DNA of 64,000 bases from Pseudomonas capeferrum (lineage in GTDB: Bacteria; Pseudomonadota; Gammaproteobacteria; Pseudomonadales; Pseudomonadaceae). A model generated the notes under the pieces. It ran no database searches, was not told the DNA's origin, and saw nothing but the letters and a program-made list of their open reading frames with translations. Below, in pieces: positions 24,342-36,345 of this stretch; the first letter of the stretch is position 1; each line of letters starts with the position of its first letter. The DNA is taken from assembly GCF_000731675.1 (NCBI RefSeq), contig NZ_JMIT01000001.1:1425526-1489525 (forward strand), written 5' to 3'. The translations under genes and the position numbers were made by a program.

Positions 24342-25100
24342 ATGAAGACTCCACTCTGGCTAGTCGTGGCATGCCTGGCCGCCAGCCTGCCGACCCATGC
24401 CGAGACGTTCAAACCCATCGAGCTGAAGGACCATGAACTGGCCAACCTGCGCGGTCGTTATGTGATGCCGGGGCGGATCGTCAGCTTTGGTATTGTCATG
24501 ACCAGCACCTGGCAAAATGCCAAGGGCGACGTGATCGGCGCATCGTCCACCCTGCAAGTGCAGCAAAACACCATCAAGCCGCAGTTCTACGTGTCGATGA
24601 TTGACGAAAAAGGCACCGGCGCGGCGCACTCGCAAAGCGCCAGCAGCGCCGCTGGCACCGGCACGGTCACCGGCGGTGGCGGGCTCAACACTACCGAAGG
24701 CGTGACCCAGGTCGTGCGCGCAGCGGGCGACAACAATACCGCCTACAACAACGTCGACATCAACGTCACCAAGGCCAACCAGGCGCCCGTGGCGCAGCCA
24801 CAGGGCCAGGCCCTGGCCGCCGGCTCGACCTTGGTCGGCGAAAACGGCGCAGGGGCATTGAGCGTTTCCTCGACCGGCGTGGGTGTGCAACTCAACATCA
24901 ATGCCGCCAACAACCAGGGCACTAGCGTGCAGCGCCTGGCCCAAGGTGGCCTGATGCAGAACTCGACGTTGCTCGGCAACGGCAACCAGGTCAGCAACCT
25001 CACATCGCTCAATGTCGTCATGCGCGAGAACGTACCCACCGCCGCTTCACTGAACGGTAGCCTCGACCAGCTCAAAGGTCTTCGCACTCTCGGATACTGA
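24342..25100 (+). CDS. fapE: FapE, amyloid accessory/minor fibre protein
   Basis: A 252-residue secreted protein with signal peptide [20 protein letters not shown]. The mature N-terminus [25 protein letters not shown] matches FapE. The central and C-terminal parts are rich in Asn, Gln, Thr and Gly ([31 protein letters not shown]). FapE is found in small amounts in fibres and helps export. The start at 24342 has CGGGAG upstream; ATG 24321 also has a site but would disrupt the signal peptide. A small GGAGC/GCTCC hairpin lies at 24316-24330. Confidence 0.92.
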   Translation: MKTPLWLVVACLAASLPTHAETFKPIELKDHELANLRGRYVMPGRIVSFGIVMTSTWQNAKGDVIGASSTLQVQQNTIKPQFYVSMIDEKGTGAAHSQSASSAAGTGTVTGGGGLNTTEGVTQVVRAAGDNNTAYNNVDINVTKANQAPVAQPQGQALAAGSTLVGENGAGALSVSSTGVGVQLNINAANNQGTSVQRLAQGGLMQNSTLLGNGNQVSNLTSLNVVMRENVPTAASLNGSLDQLKGLRTLGY

Positions 25101-25146
25101 TCTACGCTCAGTCTCATCAAAAGTAGTCGGAAGGGACGGCAAATCC

Positions 25147-26427
25147 ATGCACCGATCGTTAACGTTCAGAGCTTTTGTCTGTTTGGCTACCTTGGCCCCG
25201 GCCACCTCCCTTTATGCAGCAGCAGACCCACAGGTCGAAGCGCTGAAACAAGAACTGATGGCTTTGAAACAGCGCTACGAAGCACAGCAGCAAGCGTTGA
25301 TGGTGCTTGAACAGCGCGTTCGCCAGGTCGAGGAAGCGCCTGCGGCGCCGCCCCCCAAACGTCTGACCCGCTCCCCGGCCGAAACGGTCAAAGGTGGCCA
25401 GACCGTCGCTGCAGGGGCGCCGGGCACCACCGGTAGCTCCTACGGCCAATCACTCAAGGAAGACGCCGAGCCCGCACAGAGTGTGTCCAACCTGTACGAC
25501 GAGGCCAGCGGCTTCTTCGGTGGCGGCAAGTTCAGCTTCGAAACCGGCGTTACCTACACCCATTACGATACCCGCGCACTGGTGCTCAATGGCTTTCTGG
25601 CACTGGATTCGATTTTCCTCGGCAACATCAACCTCGACCGTATCAAGGCCGACAACTGGACCCTGGACATGACCGCCCGCTATAACCTGGCGCAGCGTTG
25701 GCAGTTCGACATCAACGTCCCGGTGGTCTACCGCGAATCGACCTACTCATCAGGCGGTGCAGGCGGTGCGGCCCCGGTTACCAGCGACGAAACCGTCACC
25801 CGTGACCCGGAAATCGGCGATATCAACGTGGGCGTTGCCTACAAATTCATGGACGAATCAGAAAACTGGCCCGATGCGGTGGCGACACTGCGGATCAAGG
25901 CGCCAACCGGCAAGGACCCCTACGGCATCAAGCTGCGCGAGGTGCCAGGCAACGACAACTTGTCGGTACCGGAAAGCCTGCCCACAGGCAACGGCGTCTG
26001 GGCGATCACGCCGGGCATCTCGCTGGTCAAGACCTTCGACCCCGCCGTACTTTTCGGCAGCCTGTCCTACACCTACAACATGGAGGACTCGTTCAGCGAC
26101 ATCAGCCCCCAGGTCAACAGCAAGGTGCCGGGTGACGTGAAGCTCGGTGACTCCTGGCAGATCGGCGCCGGTATCGCCTTTGCCTTGAACGAGAAGATGA
26201 GCATGTCGTTCTCCTTCTCCGACCAGTTTGCCCGCAAGAGCAAGATCAAGCCAGATGGCGGCGACTGGCAGTCGATCAGCAACAGTGACTACAACGCGGC
26301 CAACTTCAACATCGGCATGACCTTTGCTGCCAGTGACAACCTGACCATCGTCCCCAACCTATCCATTGGCCTGACCGACGATGCCCCAGACTTCTCCTTC
26401 AGCCTCAAATTCCCCTACTACTTCTGA
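25147..26427 (+). CDS. fapF: FapF, outer-membrane amyloid secretion channel
   Basis: A 426-residue outer-membrane protein with signal peptide in residues 1-25. A coiled coil at about 28-63 ([20 protein letters not shown]) matches the trimerisation helix of FapF, followed by a linker/plug of Pro, Ala and Thr. A beta-barrel of about 12 strands runs from about residue 125 to the C-terminal phenylalanine (FPYYF). FapF trimers secrete FapB, FapC and FapE. It is the last fap gene. Confidence 0.95.
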   Translation: MHRSLTFRAFVCLATLAPATSLYAAADPQVEALKQELMALKQRYEAQQQALMVLEQRVRQVEEAPAAPPPKRLTRSPAETVKGGQTVAAGAPGTTGSSYGQSLKEDAEPAQSVSNLYDEASGFFGGGKFSFETGVTYTHYDTRALVLNGFLALDSIFLGNINLDRIKADNWTLDMTARYNLAQRWQFDINVPVVYRESTYSSGGAGGAAPVTSDETVTRDPEIGDINVGVAYKFMDESENWPDAVATLRIKAPTGKDPYGIKLREVPGNDNLSVPESLPTGNGVWAITPGISLVKTFDPAVLFGSLSYTYNMEDSFSDISPQVNSKVPGDVKLGDSWQIGAGIAFALNEKMSMSFSFSDQFARKSKIKPDGGDWQSISNSDYNAANFNIGMTFAASDNLTIVPNLSIGLTDDAPDFSFSLKFPYYF

Positions 26428-26528
26428 CCTGAACCCACCAGCCGGGCCTGCGCAAGCGCGCCCGCTTTTGGTTACCAGCCTTGTAGTGGCCCGCCTTCCC
26501 TGGCCCAGCCTGTTATCATTCAGCACAG

Positions 26529-28766
26529 ATGTATGACGATTTAATGGCTAAAGGGAAGTTTTCTGTGAAGAACCTGTTCGACCACCCACGCACCCGGCTT
26601 GTCGCTTTGACGGGCCTGGTGCTGGTGATCCCACTGGGTACGCGCGCCATGCTGGGTTGGTCCAACCCGCTCGGCTATCTGTCCGACCTCGCCCTCGGCA
26701 GCCTGCTGGTCTTGCTGCTGCACCGCCGGCCGTGGTGGCTGGCCTTACCGGTGTTGCTGGCCTGGGCCGCACTCTGGGTGGCTTCGGCCGAGCTGGTAAG
26801 CGCGGTGGGCAGGTTGCCCACCAGCGCCGACCTCGGTTACCTCGCCGACCCACAATTCATGGAGAATTCCACCGGCGGCGGCCTCGCCCACGGCTGGTTG
26901 CCGGGCGTGTTGGCGGTCGGCCTGCTGGCCTGGCTGCTCAGTGTCTGGGGCAGCCGCAGCCAACCTGCCCCTGCCCTGCCGCGCAAGGCCTGGGCAGTCC
27001 CGCTGCTGCTGTTTGGTGCGCACTGGGGCAGCCAGCACCTGCTGCCCTCCGACGCCGACCAATGGCGGCAGTACAACCTCTCCCATCAGTTGCTGTCTGC
27101 CGGCGTCGGTAACCTGCAGCGCCAGGTACAGGGCTGGATGGGCCACGAACAGGTGATCACGCCGTTGGCCAGCAGCGGCCTGACCCAGTCCGACCTGCAC
27201 GGCCAGAAGCTGCTCAAGGTGCCGGGCAGCGCCCGCAACCTGCTGGTGATCACCGTCGAAGGCATCCCCGGGGCCTACATTCGCCCAAACCGCCAGGCAC
27301 TGCACAGCCGTTTCAACGAAGACCTTATGCCAAAGCTCAGCCGCTGGGCCGAGCGTGGCATGAACACCCCGGACTACGTGTTGCATACCCACCAGACCAT
27401 CCGTGGCCTCTACGCGATGCTCTGCGGTGACTACGACAAACTGGCCAACGGTACACCCAAGGGTGTCGAACTGCTGACCCAGAACGAACGTAACCAGGCC
27501 TGCCTGCCGGCGCAATTGCGCCAGGCCGGGTTCACCACCCACTACCTGCAGGGTGCCGGCCTGCGCTTCATGGCCAAGGACCGCATCATGCCGCACATCG
27601 GCTTCGACTCGGTGCATGGCCTGGAATGGTTCCGTAACAAGAACTACCTGGACTTCCCGTGGGGCAAAGACGACCGTGCCTTCTTCGAAGGCGCCCTGGA
27701 CTACGTCGGCCAGCTTCGAAAACAGGACAAACCCTGGATGCTGACCTTGCTCACCGTCGGCACCCACCAGCCCTATTCGGCACCGGCCGACTACCTTGAG
27801 CGCTACGACACGCCCAAGCAGGCTGCGGTCGCCTACCTGGACGACGCGATCGGCGCGTTTCTCGACAACCTCGAACGCCAGGGTGTGCTCAAGGACACCT
27901 TGGTGGTGGTGACCTCCGACGAGTCCCACGGCATCGACGGTGTGCGCCTGGCGTCGTCCTGGGGCTTCAACCTCACCCTGGCACCGGAGCAGGCGCAACT
28001 GCCGCACATCAAGCGTGGCACCTATGGCCATATCGACCTGACCACCTCCCTGCTCGACTACTTCGCCTTGCCGATCCCGGTCGCGCTGGGCGGGCGCTCG
28101 CTGTACCGCGACTACGACTCGGGCCGCGAAATGATCTCCTACACCAACGGCATGCTGCGCTACCACAACGGCCAGGGGGTGTTCACCGAGTGCGACTTCC
28201 AGCAGCGTTGCCGGCGCTATGCCAGTGAAGGCTTCATCGCCGACCAGGCGCGCTACCTCGGCCCTGGTGACAACATGCTCGGCCAGCAAATCGTAAGCCT
28301 GGCCGGGGTACTCGACCAGTCGCTGCTGCAAACGCCGCTCAACCTGCGCTACCAGTTTGGCGGCCCTTCGCCGATCCAGCTGCGCAAGCGCATTCACGAT
28401 GACTGGGCCGACAACCTGATCGGTGCCCAGTACCTGGAGATGCCCGAGGGCTCGCATACCCGTGTACGGGTCAAGGTACGTTCACTGGACCCGCGACGTG
28501 CGGCCTACATCAAGCTCAAGGCCAAGCAACTGGAACAGGACGTGCCATTGGGGCTGCCCGAAGAGATTCGGGTGACGGCGGACCAGCCGCTGGAAATGGA
28601 GTTCGGCTTCGACAATCCGACCGAGCGCAAGGCGTTTTCCTTCCATTTGCTGGGCTACGGCGGCGGTGCGGTCGAGGTCAGTGACTTCAGCGTGATTACC
28701 GCATTGCCCGGGGAAGACAACGTGCAGGACGAACTGGCCGAAGGGCATATCGCGCATTCGGGCTGA
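26529..28766 (+). CDS. LTA synthase/sulfatase-family membrane phosphotransferase
   Basis: A protein of up to 745 residues with five membrane segments in the first 170 residues and an alkaline-phosphatase-superfamily periplasmic domain. Features are VITVEGIPGAYIRPN, the nucleophile region HTHQTIRGLYAMLCGDY, VTSDESHGIDG for metal binding, and HIDLTTSLLDYF. Such enzymes transfer phosphoglycerol or phosphoethanolamine to glycans or lipids. A strong Shine-Dalgarno (AAGGGA) precedes GTG 26565, which may be the true start instead of ATG 26529. It follows fapF by about 100 bp and may be separately expressed. Confidence 0.85.
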   Translation: MYDDLMAKGKFSVKNLFDHPRTRLVALTGLVLVIPLGTRAMLGWSNPLGYLSDLALGSLLVLLLHRRPWWLALPVLLAWAALWVASAELVSAVGRLPTSADLGYLADPQFMENSTGGGLAHGWLPGVLAVGLLAWLLSVWGSRSQPAPALPRKAWAVPLLLFGAHWGSQHLLPSDADQWRQYNLSHQLLSAGVGNLQRQVQGWMGHEQVITPLASSGLTQSDLHGQKLLKVPGSARNLLVITVEGIPGAYIRPNRQALHSRFNEDLMPKLSRWAERGMNTPDYVLHTHQTIRGLYAMLCGDYDKLANGTPKGVELLTQNERNQACLPAQLRQAGFTTHYLQGAGLRFMAKDRIMPHIGFDSVHGLEWFRNKNYLDFPWGKDDRAFFEGALDYVGQLRKQDKPWMLTLLTVGTHQPYSAPADYLERYDTPKQAAVAYLDDAIGAFLDNLERQGVLKDTLVVVTSDESHGIDGVRLASSWGFNLTLAPEQAQLPHIKRGTYGHIDLTTSLLDYFALPIPVALGGRSLYRDYDSGREMISYTNGMLRYHNGQGVFTECDFQQRCRRYASEGFIADQARYLGPGDNMLGQQIVSLAGVLDQSLLQTPLNLRYQFGGPSPIQLRKRIHDDWADNLIGAQYLEMPEGSHTRVRVKVRSLDPRRAAYIKLKAKQLEQDVPLGLPEEIRVTADQPLEMEFGFDNPTERKAFSFHLLGYGGGAVEVSDFSVITALPGEDNVQDELAEGHIAHSG

Positions 28767-28862
28767 CGGCAAGCCCACCGTTCATCGCTCGGCCATCGCT
28801 GCCTGTCGATCCGGCCGAGCGCTGCTCGACTAGTGCTGAAACCCTTTCGCGGAGTCAGCGCC

Positions 28863-29591
28863 ATGAGCACGCATGAAAACAGGCATGAGGTGGTATCCCG
28901 CAGCCAGTGGCTGGCCGCACGCCGGCAACTGTGGCTGCACGAAAAAGCCTTCACCCATCATCGCGACGCGTTGGCCGCAGCCCGTCGCGCCCTGCCCTGG
29001 GTCAAGGTCGAACAACCCTATCGCTTCCAAGGCCCCGCGGGCGAGCTGAGCCTGACTCAGCTGTTCGCTGGCCGCAGCCAACTGCTGCTCTATCACTTCA
29101 TGTTTGTCGAGGGTTGGGATGAAGGTTGCCCAGGCTGCTCGTTCCTGGCCGACCATTTTGACGGCGCCAACCTGCACCTGGCGCATCACGACGTGTCACT
29201 GGTGGCCGTGTCGCGGGCACCCTACGCTGAATTCCAATCCTTCCGCCAACGCATGGGCTGGCAGTTTCCCTGGTATTCGTCAGCGGGCAGCGGCTTCAAC
29301 GAGGACTTTGGGGTCAGCGTTGGCAGCGAAGGCCCTCGGCAGTACAACTATGAGCCCTACGCCGGCAGTGAAAGCGAGCTGCCAGGGCTGAGCGCGTTTT
29401 ATCGGGACGATGACGGCAGCGTATACCACACCTACTCGACCTATGCCCGTGGGTTGGACATTCTGGTCAATACCTACAACTTTCTCGACATCGCGCCATT
29501 GGGGCGCAATGAAGCCGGGACCATGGACTGGGTACGGCACCATGATCGCTATGAAGGGCAGCCTGGCACGGCGCATTGCTGTCACGATTGA
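28863..29591 (+). CDS. DUF899-family thioredoxin-like protein
   Basis: A 242-residue cytoplasmic protein of the DUF899 (AhpC/thioredoxin-like) family. Hallmarks are VSRSQWLAARRQL, LLLYHFMFVEGWDEGCPGCSFLADHFDG (the CxxC at the expected site), VSRAPYAEFQSFRQRMGW and the C-terminal DIAPLGRNE. The GCPGC pair suggests a redox role. The family has no firm function. The ATG at 28863 (MSTHEN) has GGAG upstream and is preferred over 28833. A terminator follows. Confidence 0.9.
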   Translation: MSTHENRHEVVSRSQWLAARRQLWLHEKAFTHHRDALAAARRALPWVKVEQPYRFQGPAGELSLTQLFAGRSQLLLYHFMFVEGWDEGCPGCSFLADHFDGANLHLAHHDVSLVAVSRAPYAEFQSFRQRMGWQFPWYSSAGSGFNEDFGVSVGSEGPRQYNYEPYAGSESELPGLSAFYRDDDGSVYHTYSTYARGLDILVNTYNFLDIAPLGRNEAGTMDWVRHHDRYEGQPGTAHCCHD

Positions 29592-29596
29592 GTGTT

Positions 29597-29623
29597 GGGG
29601 CCGCAAAGCGGCCCCCTGTATTT
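29597..29623 (+). terminator. Rho-independent terminator
   Basis: GGGGCCGC and GCGGCCCC form an 8-bp stem with AAA loop, followed by CCTGTATTTT. It lies between the converging DUF899 and ureG genes. Confidence 0.85.
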
Positions 29624-30247
29624 TCAGCCCCGCACGCCAAGCATGCCGCGTTCGATGATGAAATCGATCACCGCCTGCAAGCCCTCACCCTTCTTGAGGT
29701 TGCTGAAGGTCCAGGGCCGCTGCGGGCGCATGCGCTGGGTATCGCGCTCCATCACTTCCAGCGAAGCGCCGACATACGGCGCGAGGTCGGTCTTGTTGAT
29801 CACCAGAAAGTCGGACTTGGTAATGCCAGGCCCGCCCTTGCGCGGGATCTTTTCACCCTCGGCAACATCGATCACGTAGATGGTCAGGTCGGCCAGCTCC
29901 GGGCTGAACGTGGCACTTAGGTTGTCGCCACCGCTCTCCACGAAGATCACTTCAAGGTTACCGAACTTGCGTGCCAGGGCTTCCACCGCCGCCAGGTTCA
30001 TCGAGGCATCTTCGCGTATCGCCGTGTGCGGGCAACCGCCGGTTTCCACGCCAACAATGCGCTCGGGCTCAAGGGCGCCGGCTTCGGTGAGGATGCGCTG
30101 GTCTTCCTTGGTGTAGATATCGTTGGTCACTACGGCGATCTGGTAATGATCGCGCATGGCCTTGCACAGGGCTTCGAGCAGCGCGGTCTTGCCAGAGCCG
30201 ACCGGGCCGCCGACACCGACGCGCAGGGGTTGTTGATAGCTTTGCAT
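29624..30247 (-). CDS. ureG: Urease accessory GTPase UreG
   Basis: A 207-residue SIMIBI-class GTPase. The P-loop [11 protein letters not shown] is at about residues 12-22, the metal-binding CPH in [13 protein letters not shown] and the NKTD guanine motif are visible. It delivers nickel to urease with UreD, UreF and UreE in a GTP-dependent step. It is the last gene of the ureDABCEJFG operon, 11 nt after ureF. Confidence 0.97.
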   Translation of the reverse strand: MQSYQQPLRVGVGGPVGSGKTALLEALCKAMRDHYQIAVVTNDIYTKEDQRILTEAGALEPERIVGVETGGCPHTAIREDASMNLAAVEALARKFGNLEVIFVESGGDNLSATFSPELADLTIYVIDVAEGEKIPRKGGPGITKSDFLVINKTDLAPYVGASLEVMERDTQRMRPQRPWTFSNLKKGEGLQAVIDFIIERGMLGVRG

Positions 30248-30258
30248 GAAGGCAGTCC

Positions 30259-30933
30259 TCAGGAGCGGAACAAACGGGTGTATTGGGTTTCATGACGCGA
30301 TGAAGCGATTGCCAACAATGGCAGGCCGCCACCGAGCTGGTCATCGCTCAGGGCCAGGGCATGGTCGAGCACAGCAGGCAGCGCTTGGCCAAGGTCGCGG
30401 AGCAAGGTTTGCGCCGCCTGCTGGCCGAACGGCACCAGCTTGACCCCGGCCATGACCGCGCCCTCCAGCCAGGCAAAACCAAGGCCCAACGCCAACTGGC
30501 GCAGCGGGATCGACCAGTGCGCGCCAAGCCAGGCCATGCCGCCCAGTTGTGTGAGTTCAAGGCTGGCCCGCCAGGCCGGCGCCTGCCCCAGTTGCCAGCC
30601 ATCGAGCAGGCGCGCCAGCGCCGAACCGCGTTGCTGTTCTTCCAGGCGCAGCTCGGCGGTTTCGCGGTTGGCCAGCAGAAAGCGGCTCCAGTGGCTGAAC
30701 GCATCGGCATCTGCGCCCTGGCAGGCCTGATACAGGCGCGCCAGCACGGGCCAGTCGATGCAGCCCAGGGTGTCGTGCAGTTGCTCGCGTTGCCAGGCGC
30801 TGAAGCTGCCGATATCCCGTACCCAGCCCGCTTCGACCGCCCACTCAAGGCCTTGCGAGTAGGTGAACCCACCCACTGGCAAACCTGGGCTGGCCAGTTG
30901 CAGCAGGCGCAGCAGCGCCAGCTCGCCGTCCAT
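30259..30933 (-). CDS. ureF: Urease accessory protein UreF
   Basis: A 224-residue all-helical urease chaperone. It starts [34 protein letters not shown], diagnostic of UreF, and ends with the basic tail [13 protein letters not shown]. It bridges UreD and UreG in the activation complex. The ATG at 30933 overlaps the UreJ stop (TGATG), so translation is coupled. A longer in-frame reading to 31260 is a shadow of ureJ. Confidence 0.96.
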   Translation of the reverse strand: MDGELALLRLLQLASPGLPVGGFTYSQGLEWAVEAGWVRDIGSFSAWQREQLHDTLGCIDWPVLARLYQACQGADADAFSHWSRFLLANRETAELRLEEQQRGSALARLLDGWQLGQAPAWRASLELTQLGGMAWLGAHWSIPLRQLALGLGFAWLEGAVMAGVKLVPFGQQAAQTLLRDLGQALPAVLDHALALSDDQLGGGLPLLAIASSRHETQYTRLFRS

Positions 30934-31478
30934 CAACCGGCCAGTACCAGTGCGGCGCCGGCCAGCAGGCCACCACCAAAGGCTTTTTGCAGGCCGCTGT
31001 GGCGGCGCAACAGGCAACCGACCGCGAACCCGGCCGCCAGCAGCAGGCCACTGACCGCCACAAAGCCCGCACTGAACTGCCAGAACGCGCTGGGCGTGGC
31101 CTCTACGCCATGCGCCCAACCGTGGAACAAGGCGAACACCGGCATGGCCAGCGCCAGCAACAGCTGGCGGCTGGGCAGCAACAGGGCGCCTGCAGCCACC
31201 AGCAACGACACGCTGATCATTGCCTCCATGCCCAGCACATCGCCAAACAGATGGCCGCACACCGCACCCGCGAACATCGCCGCCAGGGTTGCCAAAGGCA
31301 ACGCCAGGTTGCGTCGGGTCAGCGCGGCGAGCACGCCGGTGCCCAGCAGCATCAGCAGGTGATCGAGGCCGGTCAGCGGGTGCAACAGGCCATCCTGCAA
31401 GGGGTTGTTGTCGTGGCCCGGGTGGGCGAAGGCCGGCAGGGCCAGCATCAGCAGAAACAGGGCGAAAGTCTTTTTCAT
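30933..31478 (-). CDS. ureJ: HupE/UreJ-family nickel permease-like protein
   Basis: A 181-residue membrane protein. A signal-like first segment ends AFAHPGHD, then HPLTGLDHLLMLLG carries the conserved His-Asp-His motif for metal coordination; about six membrane helices in total. HupE/UreJ proteins transport nickel (or cobalt). It is embedded between ureE and ureF, which fits a nickel supply role for urease. Confidence 0.93.
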   Translation of the reverse strand: MKKTFALFLLMLALPAFAHPGHDNNPLQDGLLHPLTGLDHLLMLLGTGVLAALTRRNLALPLATLAAMFAGAVCGHLFGDVLGMEAMISVSLLVAAGALLLPSRQLLLALAMPVFALFHGWAHGVEATPSAFWQFSAGFVAVSGLLLAAGFAVGCLLRRHSGLQKAFGGGLLAGAALVLAG

Positions 31479-31496
31479 CGGTTGCTCCAGGGCAGT

Positions 31497-31994
31497 TCAG
31501 GAATGGGCAGGCAGGCGCACGAACGGGTGATCGTGGCCATGGCTGTGGCTATGCGGTGCGCTCTGGTAGGCGCCGGCCTCGGGCTCGAACGGCGCCTGCT
31601 CGGTGACCACCGTCAGGCCCAGGCCACGCAGCATGTCGTCGAGCACATAGTCGTGCTGGTAGCGCAACAGGCCGGGCTCGATCTGCAGCGGTACATGGCG
31701 ATTGCCCAGGTGGTAGGCCGCGCGCGCAAGCAAGTGCGGGTCGGCGCAACGCACCGTCGAGACCGTCTCGGGCGCGGCCAGCACCCGGATAACCTGGCCA
31801 CCGTCGGCATCGGCCAACAGTTCACCGCCGCGCAGCAAGTGACCGCGCGCGAGCATCAGCCCGGCGTCGCGGCCATCGTCCAGGGTCACCCGCAAACGGC
31901 TCTTGATGCGGCTGTCCACATCCAGGGTGACGGTGCCGGTAACGGTTTCGGGAAGCGCGCCAAGCGCGGTGATCCGGCGATTAAGGACTATCAT
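31497..31994 (-). CDS. ureE: Urease nickel metallochaperone UreE
   Basis: A 165-residue metallochaperone with an N-terminal peptide-binding-like domain and a C-terminal metal-binding domain containing GNRHVPLQIE. The C-terminal tail HSHSHGHDH is histidine-rich for storing and passing nickel. The ATG at 31994 is 10 nt after ureC. Length is normal. Confidence 0.96.
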   Translation of the reverse strand: MIVLNRRITALGALPETVTGTVTLDVDSRIKSRLRVTLDDGRDAGLMLARGHLLRGGELLADADGGQVIRVLAAPETVSTVRCADPHLLARAAYHLGNRHVPLQIEPGLLRYQHDYVLDDMLRGLGLTVVTEQAPFEPEAGAYQSAPHSHSHGHDHPFVRLPAHS

Positions 31995-32004
31995 CTGTGC
32001 TCCT

Positions 32005-33704
<1,700 letters not shown>

Positions 33705-33708
<4 letters not shown>

Positions 33709-34022
33709 ACCCTGCCCTCCAGTGCGCCCATCACCTTGCCCTGGAAGCCATACACCTCACGTTTGCCGGCATAGGCCACCAGTTGCACGGTGCGGGCCTG
33801 GCCCGGTTCGAAGCGCACGGCGGTGCCGGCCGGGATGTCCAGGCGAAAGCCTAGGGTGGGCGCACGTTCGAACACCAGTGCGTCGTTGACTTCGTAGAAG
33901 TGATAGTGCGAGCCGACCTGCACCGGTCGGTCGCCATGGTTGGCCACACGGACGCTCACCGTCGCGCGGCCGTTGTTGAGTTCGATGTCGCCGGCGGCGA
34001 CCTGGATTTCACCTGGGATCAT
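33705..34022 (-). CDS. ureB: Urease beta subunit
   Basis: A 105-residue structural subunit, with the usual start [16 protein letters not shown] and the [11 protein letters not shown] motif. The ATG at 34022 is preferred over 34058 by family length. It lies 19 nt downstream of ureA and overlaps ureC. Confidence 0.97.
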
Positions 34023-34041
34023 GCGGGGCTCCTGGCCGGGT

Positions 34042-34344
34042 TCAGACGATGGGGTCATGCACGGTCACCAGCTTGGTGCCATCCGGGAAGGTCGCCTCGA
34101 CCTGCACGTCGTGGATCATTTCGGCGATGCCTGGCATGACCTGCTCACGGTTCAGCACTTCGCGGCCCAGGCTCATCAGCTCGGCCACCGTGCGGCCATC
34201 ACGGGCGCCTTCGAGCACGGCGGCACTGATCAGCGCCACCGCTTCCGGGTAGTTGAGTTTCAGGCCGCGGGCCAGGCGCCGCTCCGCCAGCAGCGCGGCG
34301 GTGAACAGCAGCAGTTTGTCTTTCTCTCTCGGGGTCAGCTCCAT
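34042..34344 (-). CDS. ureA: Urease gamma subunit
   Basis: A 100-residue structural subunit beginning [23 protein letters not shown] and ending VTVHDPIV, both diagnostic of UreA. It is the second gene in the operon, after ureD. Normal length; an in-frame extension to 34416 is not supported. Confidence 0.97.
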   Translation of the reverse strand: MELTPREKDKLLLFTAALLAERRLARGLKLNYPEAVALISAAVLEGARDGRTVAELMSLGREVLNREQVMPGIAEMIHDVQVEATFPDGTKLVTVHDPIV

Positions 34345-34354
34345 GGCGCTTCTC

Positions 34355-35188
34355 TCAGGTAGCCCAGATACGCGGCGGGCAAGCAGGCAGGCCGATAACG
34401 GCCGGGCGCAGTACATGCCACAGGCGTTGCAAGGTGTGTTGCAGGTGTTGGTTGTCGTGGTCGAGCAGGCGGATCACCAGCAGCGACCCAAGCAAGGTCG
34501 CCCCAGCGGGGTTGTCCAGTTCGTCGAGCAAGGCCCGGACGTGCTCCAGCAGTGCGGGGTCGGCCGGGGTGGCGCAGAAGGTGGCCAGCAGCGGATGGCC
34601 GGCGAGCTTGTCCAGTTGCCCGCCTTCGATGCGCAGCCGTTCGTACAGGCCGGGGTCGTCGGGCATTTCGATGTGCAAGCGGCTGTCGAGGGCGCCGTGA
34701 TCGAAGCGTTCGTTCATGACCGGGCGGCCCAGGCACAAGGTTTCCCAGGCCAGCAACCGGGCGCCCGGCGCCAGGGTGAAACGGCTGTCGAGGCTGGCGC
34801 GGGCACCGGCGAAGAAGATGCTGTCCTGGGGCAACCATTCCAGAGTGCTGTCGGCGCCCAGGTGAAAGCGCTGGGCCAAGCGCGCGGTCGGGCCGATGCT
34901 GCGGTAGAACTTGCTGGCGCCAGGCATGGTCAGCAACGCATGGCTGCCAGGCTCAAGGTGGATATCCAACTCCAGCCGGTCGCCGGCGACGATGCCACCA
35001 GGCGGGTGCAGCACATACACATGGCACGGCGCCCCCTCAGGATAGAAAGGCCGCTGCACCAAAAGAGGTCCGAAATGCCGCCGCGCACCAAGGCGGGTCA
35101 CATCGTCGCGTCGGCTAAAACGCAACTGCAGGTAGGCGCTCCAGCCCGCATCGTCTTGCTGTTGTTCGATCTGCTCCGCGAGCGACAT
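34355..35188 (-). CDS. ureD: Urease accessory protein UreD
   Basis: A 277-residue scaffold chaperone that binds apo-urease and forms the tunnel for nickel with UreF and UreG. Family features include the [11 protein letters not shown] and [16 protein letters not shown] stretches and [11 protein letters not shown]. The ATG at 35188 (MSLAEQ) is preferred over the longer form from 35269. It is the first gene of the operon; the leader before it starts near 35284. Confidence 0.95.
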   Translation of the reverse strand: MSLAEQIEQQQDDAGWSAYLQLRFSRRDDVTRLGARRHFGPLLVQRPFYPEGAPCHVYVLHPPGGIVAGDRLELDIHLEPGSHALLTMPGASKFYRSIGPTARLAQRFHLGADSTLEWLPQDSIFFAGARASLDSRFTLAPGARLLAWETLCLGRPVMNERFDHGALDSRLHIEMPDDPGLYERLRIEGGQLDKLAGHPLLATFCATPADPALLEHVRALLDELDNPAGATLLGSLLVIRLLDHDNQHLQHTLQRLWHVLRPAVIGLPACPPRIWAT

Positions 35189-35229
35189 CCTGCGGCCCCT
35201 GAAATCCGTGACCTGACGGCCGTTTAGAG

Positions 35230-35267
35230 GGTCAGGCAGGCGGCACTGAAGCGCTGCCAGCCTGACC
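35230..35267 (-). promoter_or_regulatory. Hairpin in the ureD leader
   Basis: GGTCAGGC and GCCTGACC are exact inverted arms 22 nt apart, with further pairing inside. It falls within the predicted urease leader, between the sigma-54-like site and ureD. Role unknown. Confidence 0.4.
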
Positions 35268-35294
35268 ACTCGATCAAATTCTCAGGCTGGATAT

Positions 35295-35311
35295 AGCAGG
35301 TTGCGGGCCAA
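35295..35311 (-). promoter_or_regulatory. Sigma-54-like promoter of the urease operon
   Basis: On the minus strand TTGGCCCGCAACCTGCT has GG and GC elements with the correct 12-bp spacing, close to the sigma-54 consensus. The predicted start is near 35284, about 96 nt before ureD. Nitrogen control of urease through NtrC and sigma-54 is common. The rest of the 242-bp gap to 35430 shows nothing else clear. Confidence 0.5.
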
Positions 35312-35430
35312 CTACGCAGGTGAACCAAGATGAAACCGTCAGCGCAGCCGCTCTGGCATCGGGCACACGGGGCTACGGCGCACAAAGCGGGGGCGCGCGC
35401 AGGCCCTGTTTCGGTGCCGGGCCAGCGGTT

Positions 35431-36345
35431 TCAGTAGTCGAAGCGGTCTACGGCCCGCCGGCGTTCGTTGTCATCGCGGCGGTCGTAACTGGCAGTGGTC
35501 TGGATATTGGCATGGTGCGCGAGCTTCTGGGCAATCGACAGGTCGTGCTCTTCGATCACCCGGGTGATGAACGCACGGCGAAAATCATGAGGCATGATCT
35601 TCACGCCAACCTGCGCACCCCGCTGGCGGGCAATGTAATAGATCGCATGCTTGGTGATGCGTGCGCGGGTAATGTGATTGCCGCGGCGAATGCGGTTGAA
35701 CAGAAATGGGTCGTCGGATGCGCCCTCCGGCAAGTCATCGCGGCGCAGGTCCAGCCACGCCTGCAGCTTTTCGAACGCCCAAGGTGGCGCGTACTTAATC
35801 AGCTGCCGGTTGCCCTTGCCCAGCACCTGCAGGCTGCGGGCTTCGAAGTCTACCTGGCTCAGGTCGATGTCCACCGACTCCGACTTGCGCATACCGGTGC
35901 CATACAGCAAGGCGATGATCGCCGCGTCGCGCACGCCTTGCGGCCGGGGATCGGCGGCGCACACCTCCATCAACTCGCGGATCAAGCTGCGGCGCAGGTT
36001 GCGCCCCGGTGGCAGGCGGCTGCCGGTGGCGGGCTTGACCTCGCGAATCCTCAGCAACTGTTCGTGGTCGATCAGGCCCTGGCGCCACGCCTCGTTCATC
36101 ACCCCGCGTATTGCATTCACATACAGCGACGAACTGTTAGGGGCATAGCCATCTTCACGCAACGCAGCCACCAGGGCGATCACATGGCCAGGGTCGAGCC
36201 GGTGCCACGGCACATCGACGATATTGCAGTCGGCAAAGCCCAGCCGGTCAGCGGCGTCCTGAAGGATGTAGCGCATGGTTTGCTGGCTGGAGGGGGCCAG
36301 GCGGGCCATGTACTGCAGCAGGGGGTTTTTCGAGAAATCGGTCAC
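35431..36345 (-). CDS. Tyrosine recombinase/site-specific integrase
   Basis: A XerC/D-like tyrosine recombinase of about 304 residues. A SAM-like N-terminal domain is followed by a catalytic domain with the arginine in GTGMRKSE, a lysine in GKGNRQ, HxxR as PHDFRR, the second histidine in HHANIQTTASY, and the nucleophile tyrosine in ASYDRR. GTG at 36345 is preferred because AGGA lies 8 nt upstream and gives normal family length; an in-frame extension to 36528 runs into a hairpin. There is no excisionase, phage gene or obvious att site beside it. It stands alone between urease and the repair operon. Confidence 0.88.
   Translation of the reverse strand: MTDFSKNPLLQYMARLAPSSQQTMRYILQDAADRLGFADCNIVDVPWHRLDPGHVIALVAALREDGYAPNSSSLYVNAIRGVMNEAWRQGLIDHEQLLRIREVKPATGSRLPPGRNLRRSLIRELMEVCAADPRPQGVRDAAIIALLYGTGMRKSESVDIDLSQVDFEARSLQVLGKGNRQLIKYAPPWAFEKLQAWLDLRRDDLPEGASDDPFLFNRIRRGNHITRARITKHAIYYIARQRGAQVGVKIMPHDFRRAFITRVIEEHDLSIAQKLAHHANIQTTASYDRRDDNERRRAVDRFDY

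Noticed and set aside
26529..28766. LTA-synthase-like gene as a seventh fap gene
   Set aside because: Known fap operons end with fapF; the enzyme family acts on phospholipid head groups and there is a gap of about 100 bp. Co-regulation is possible but not shown.
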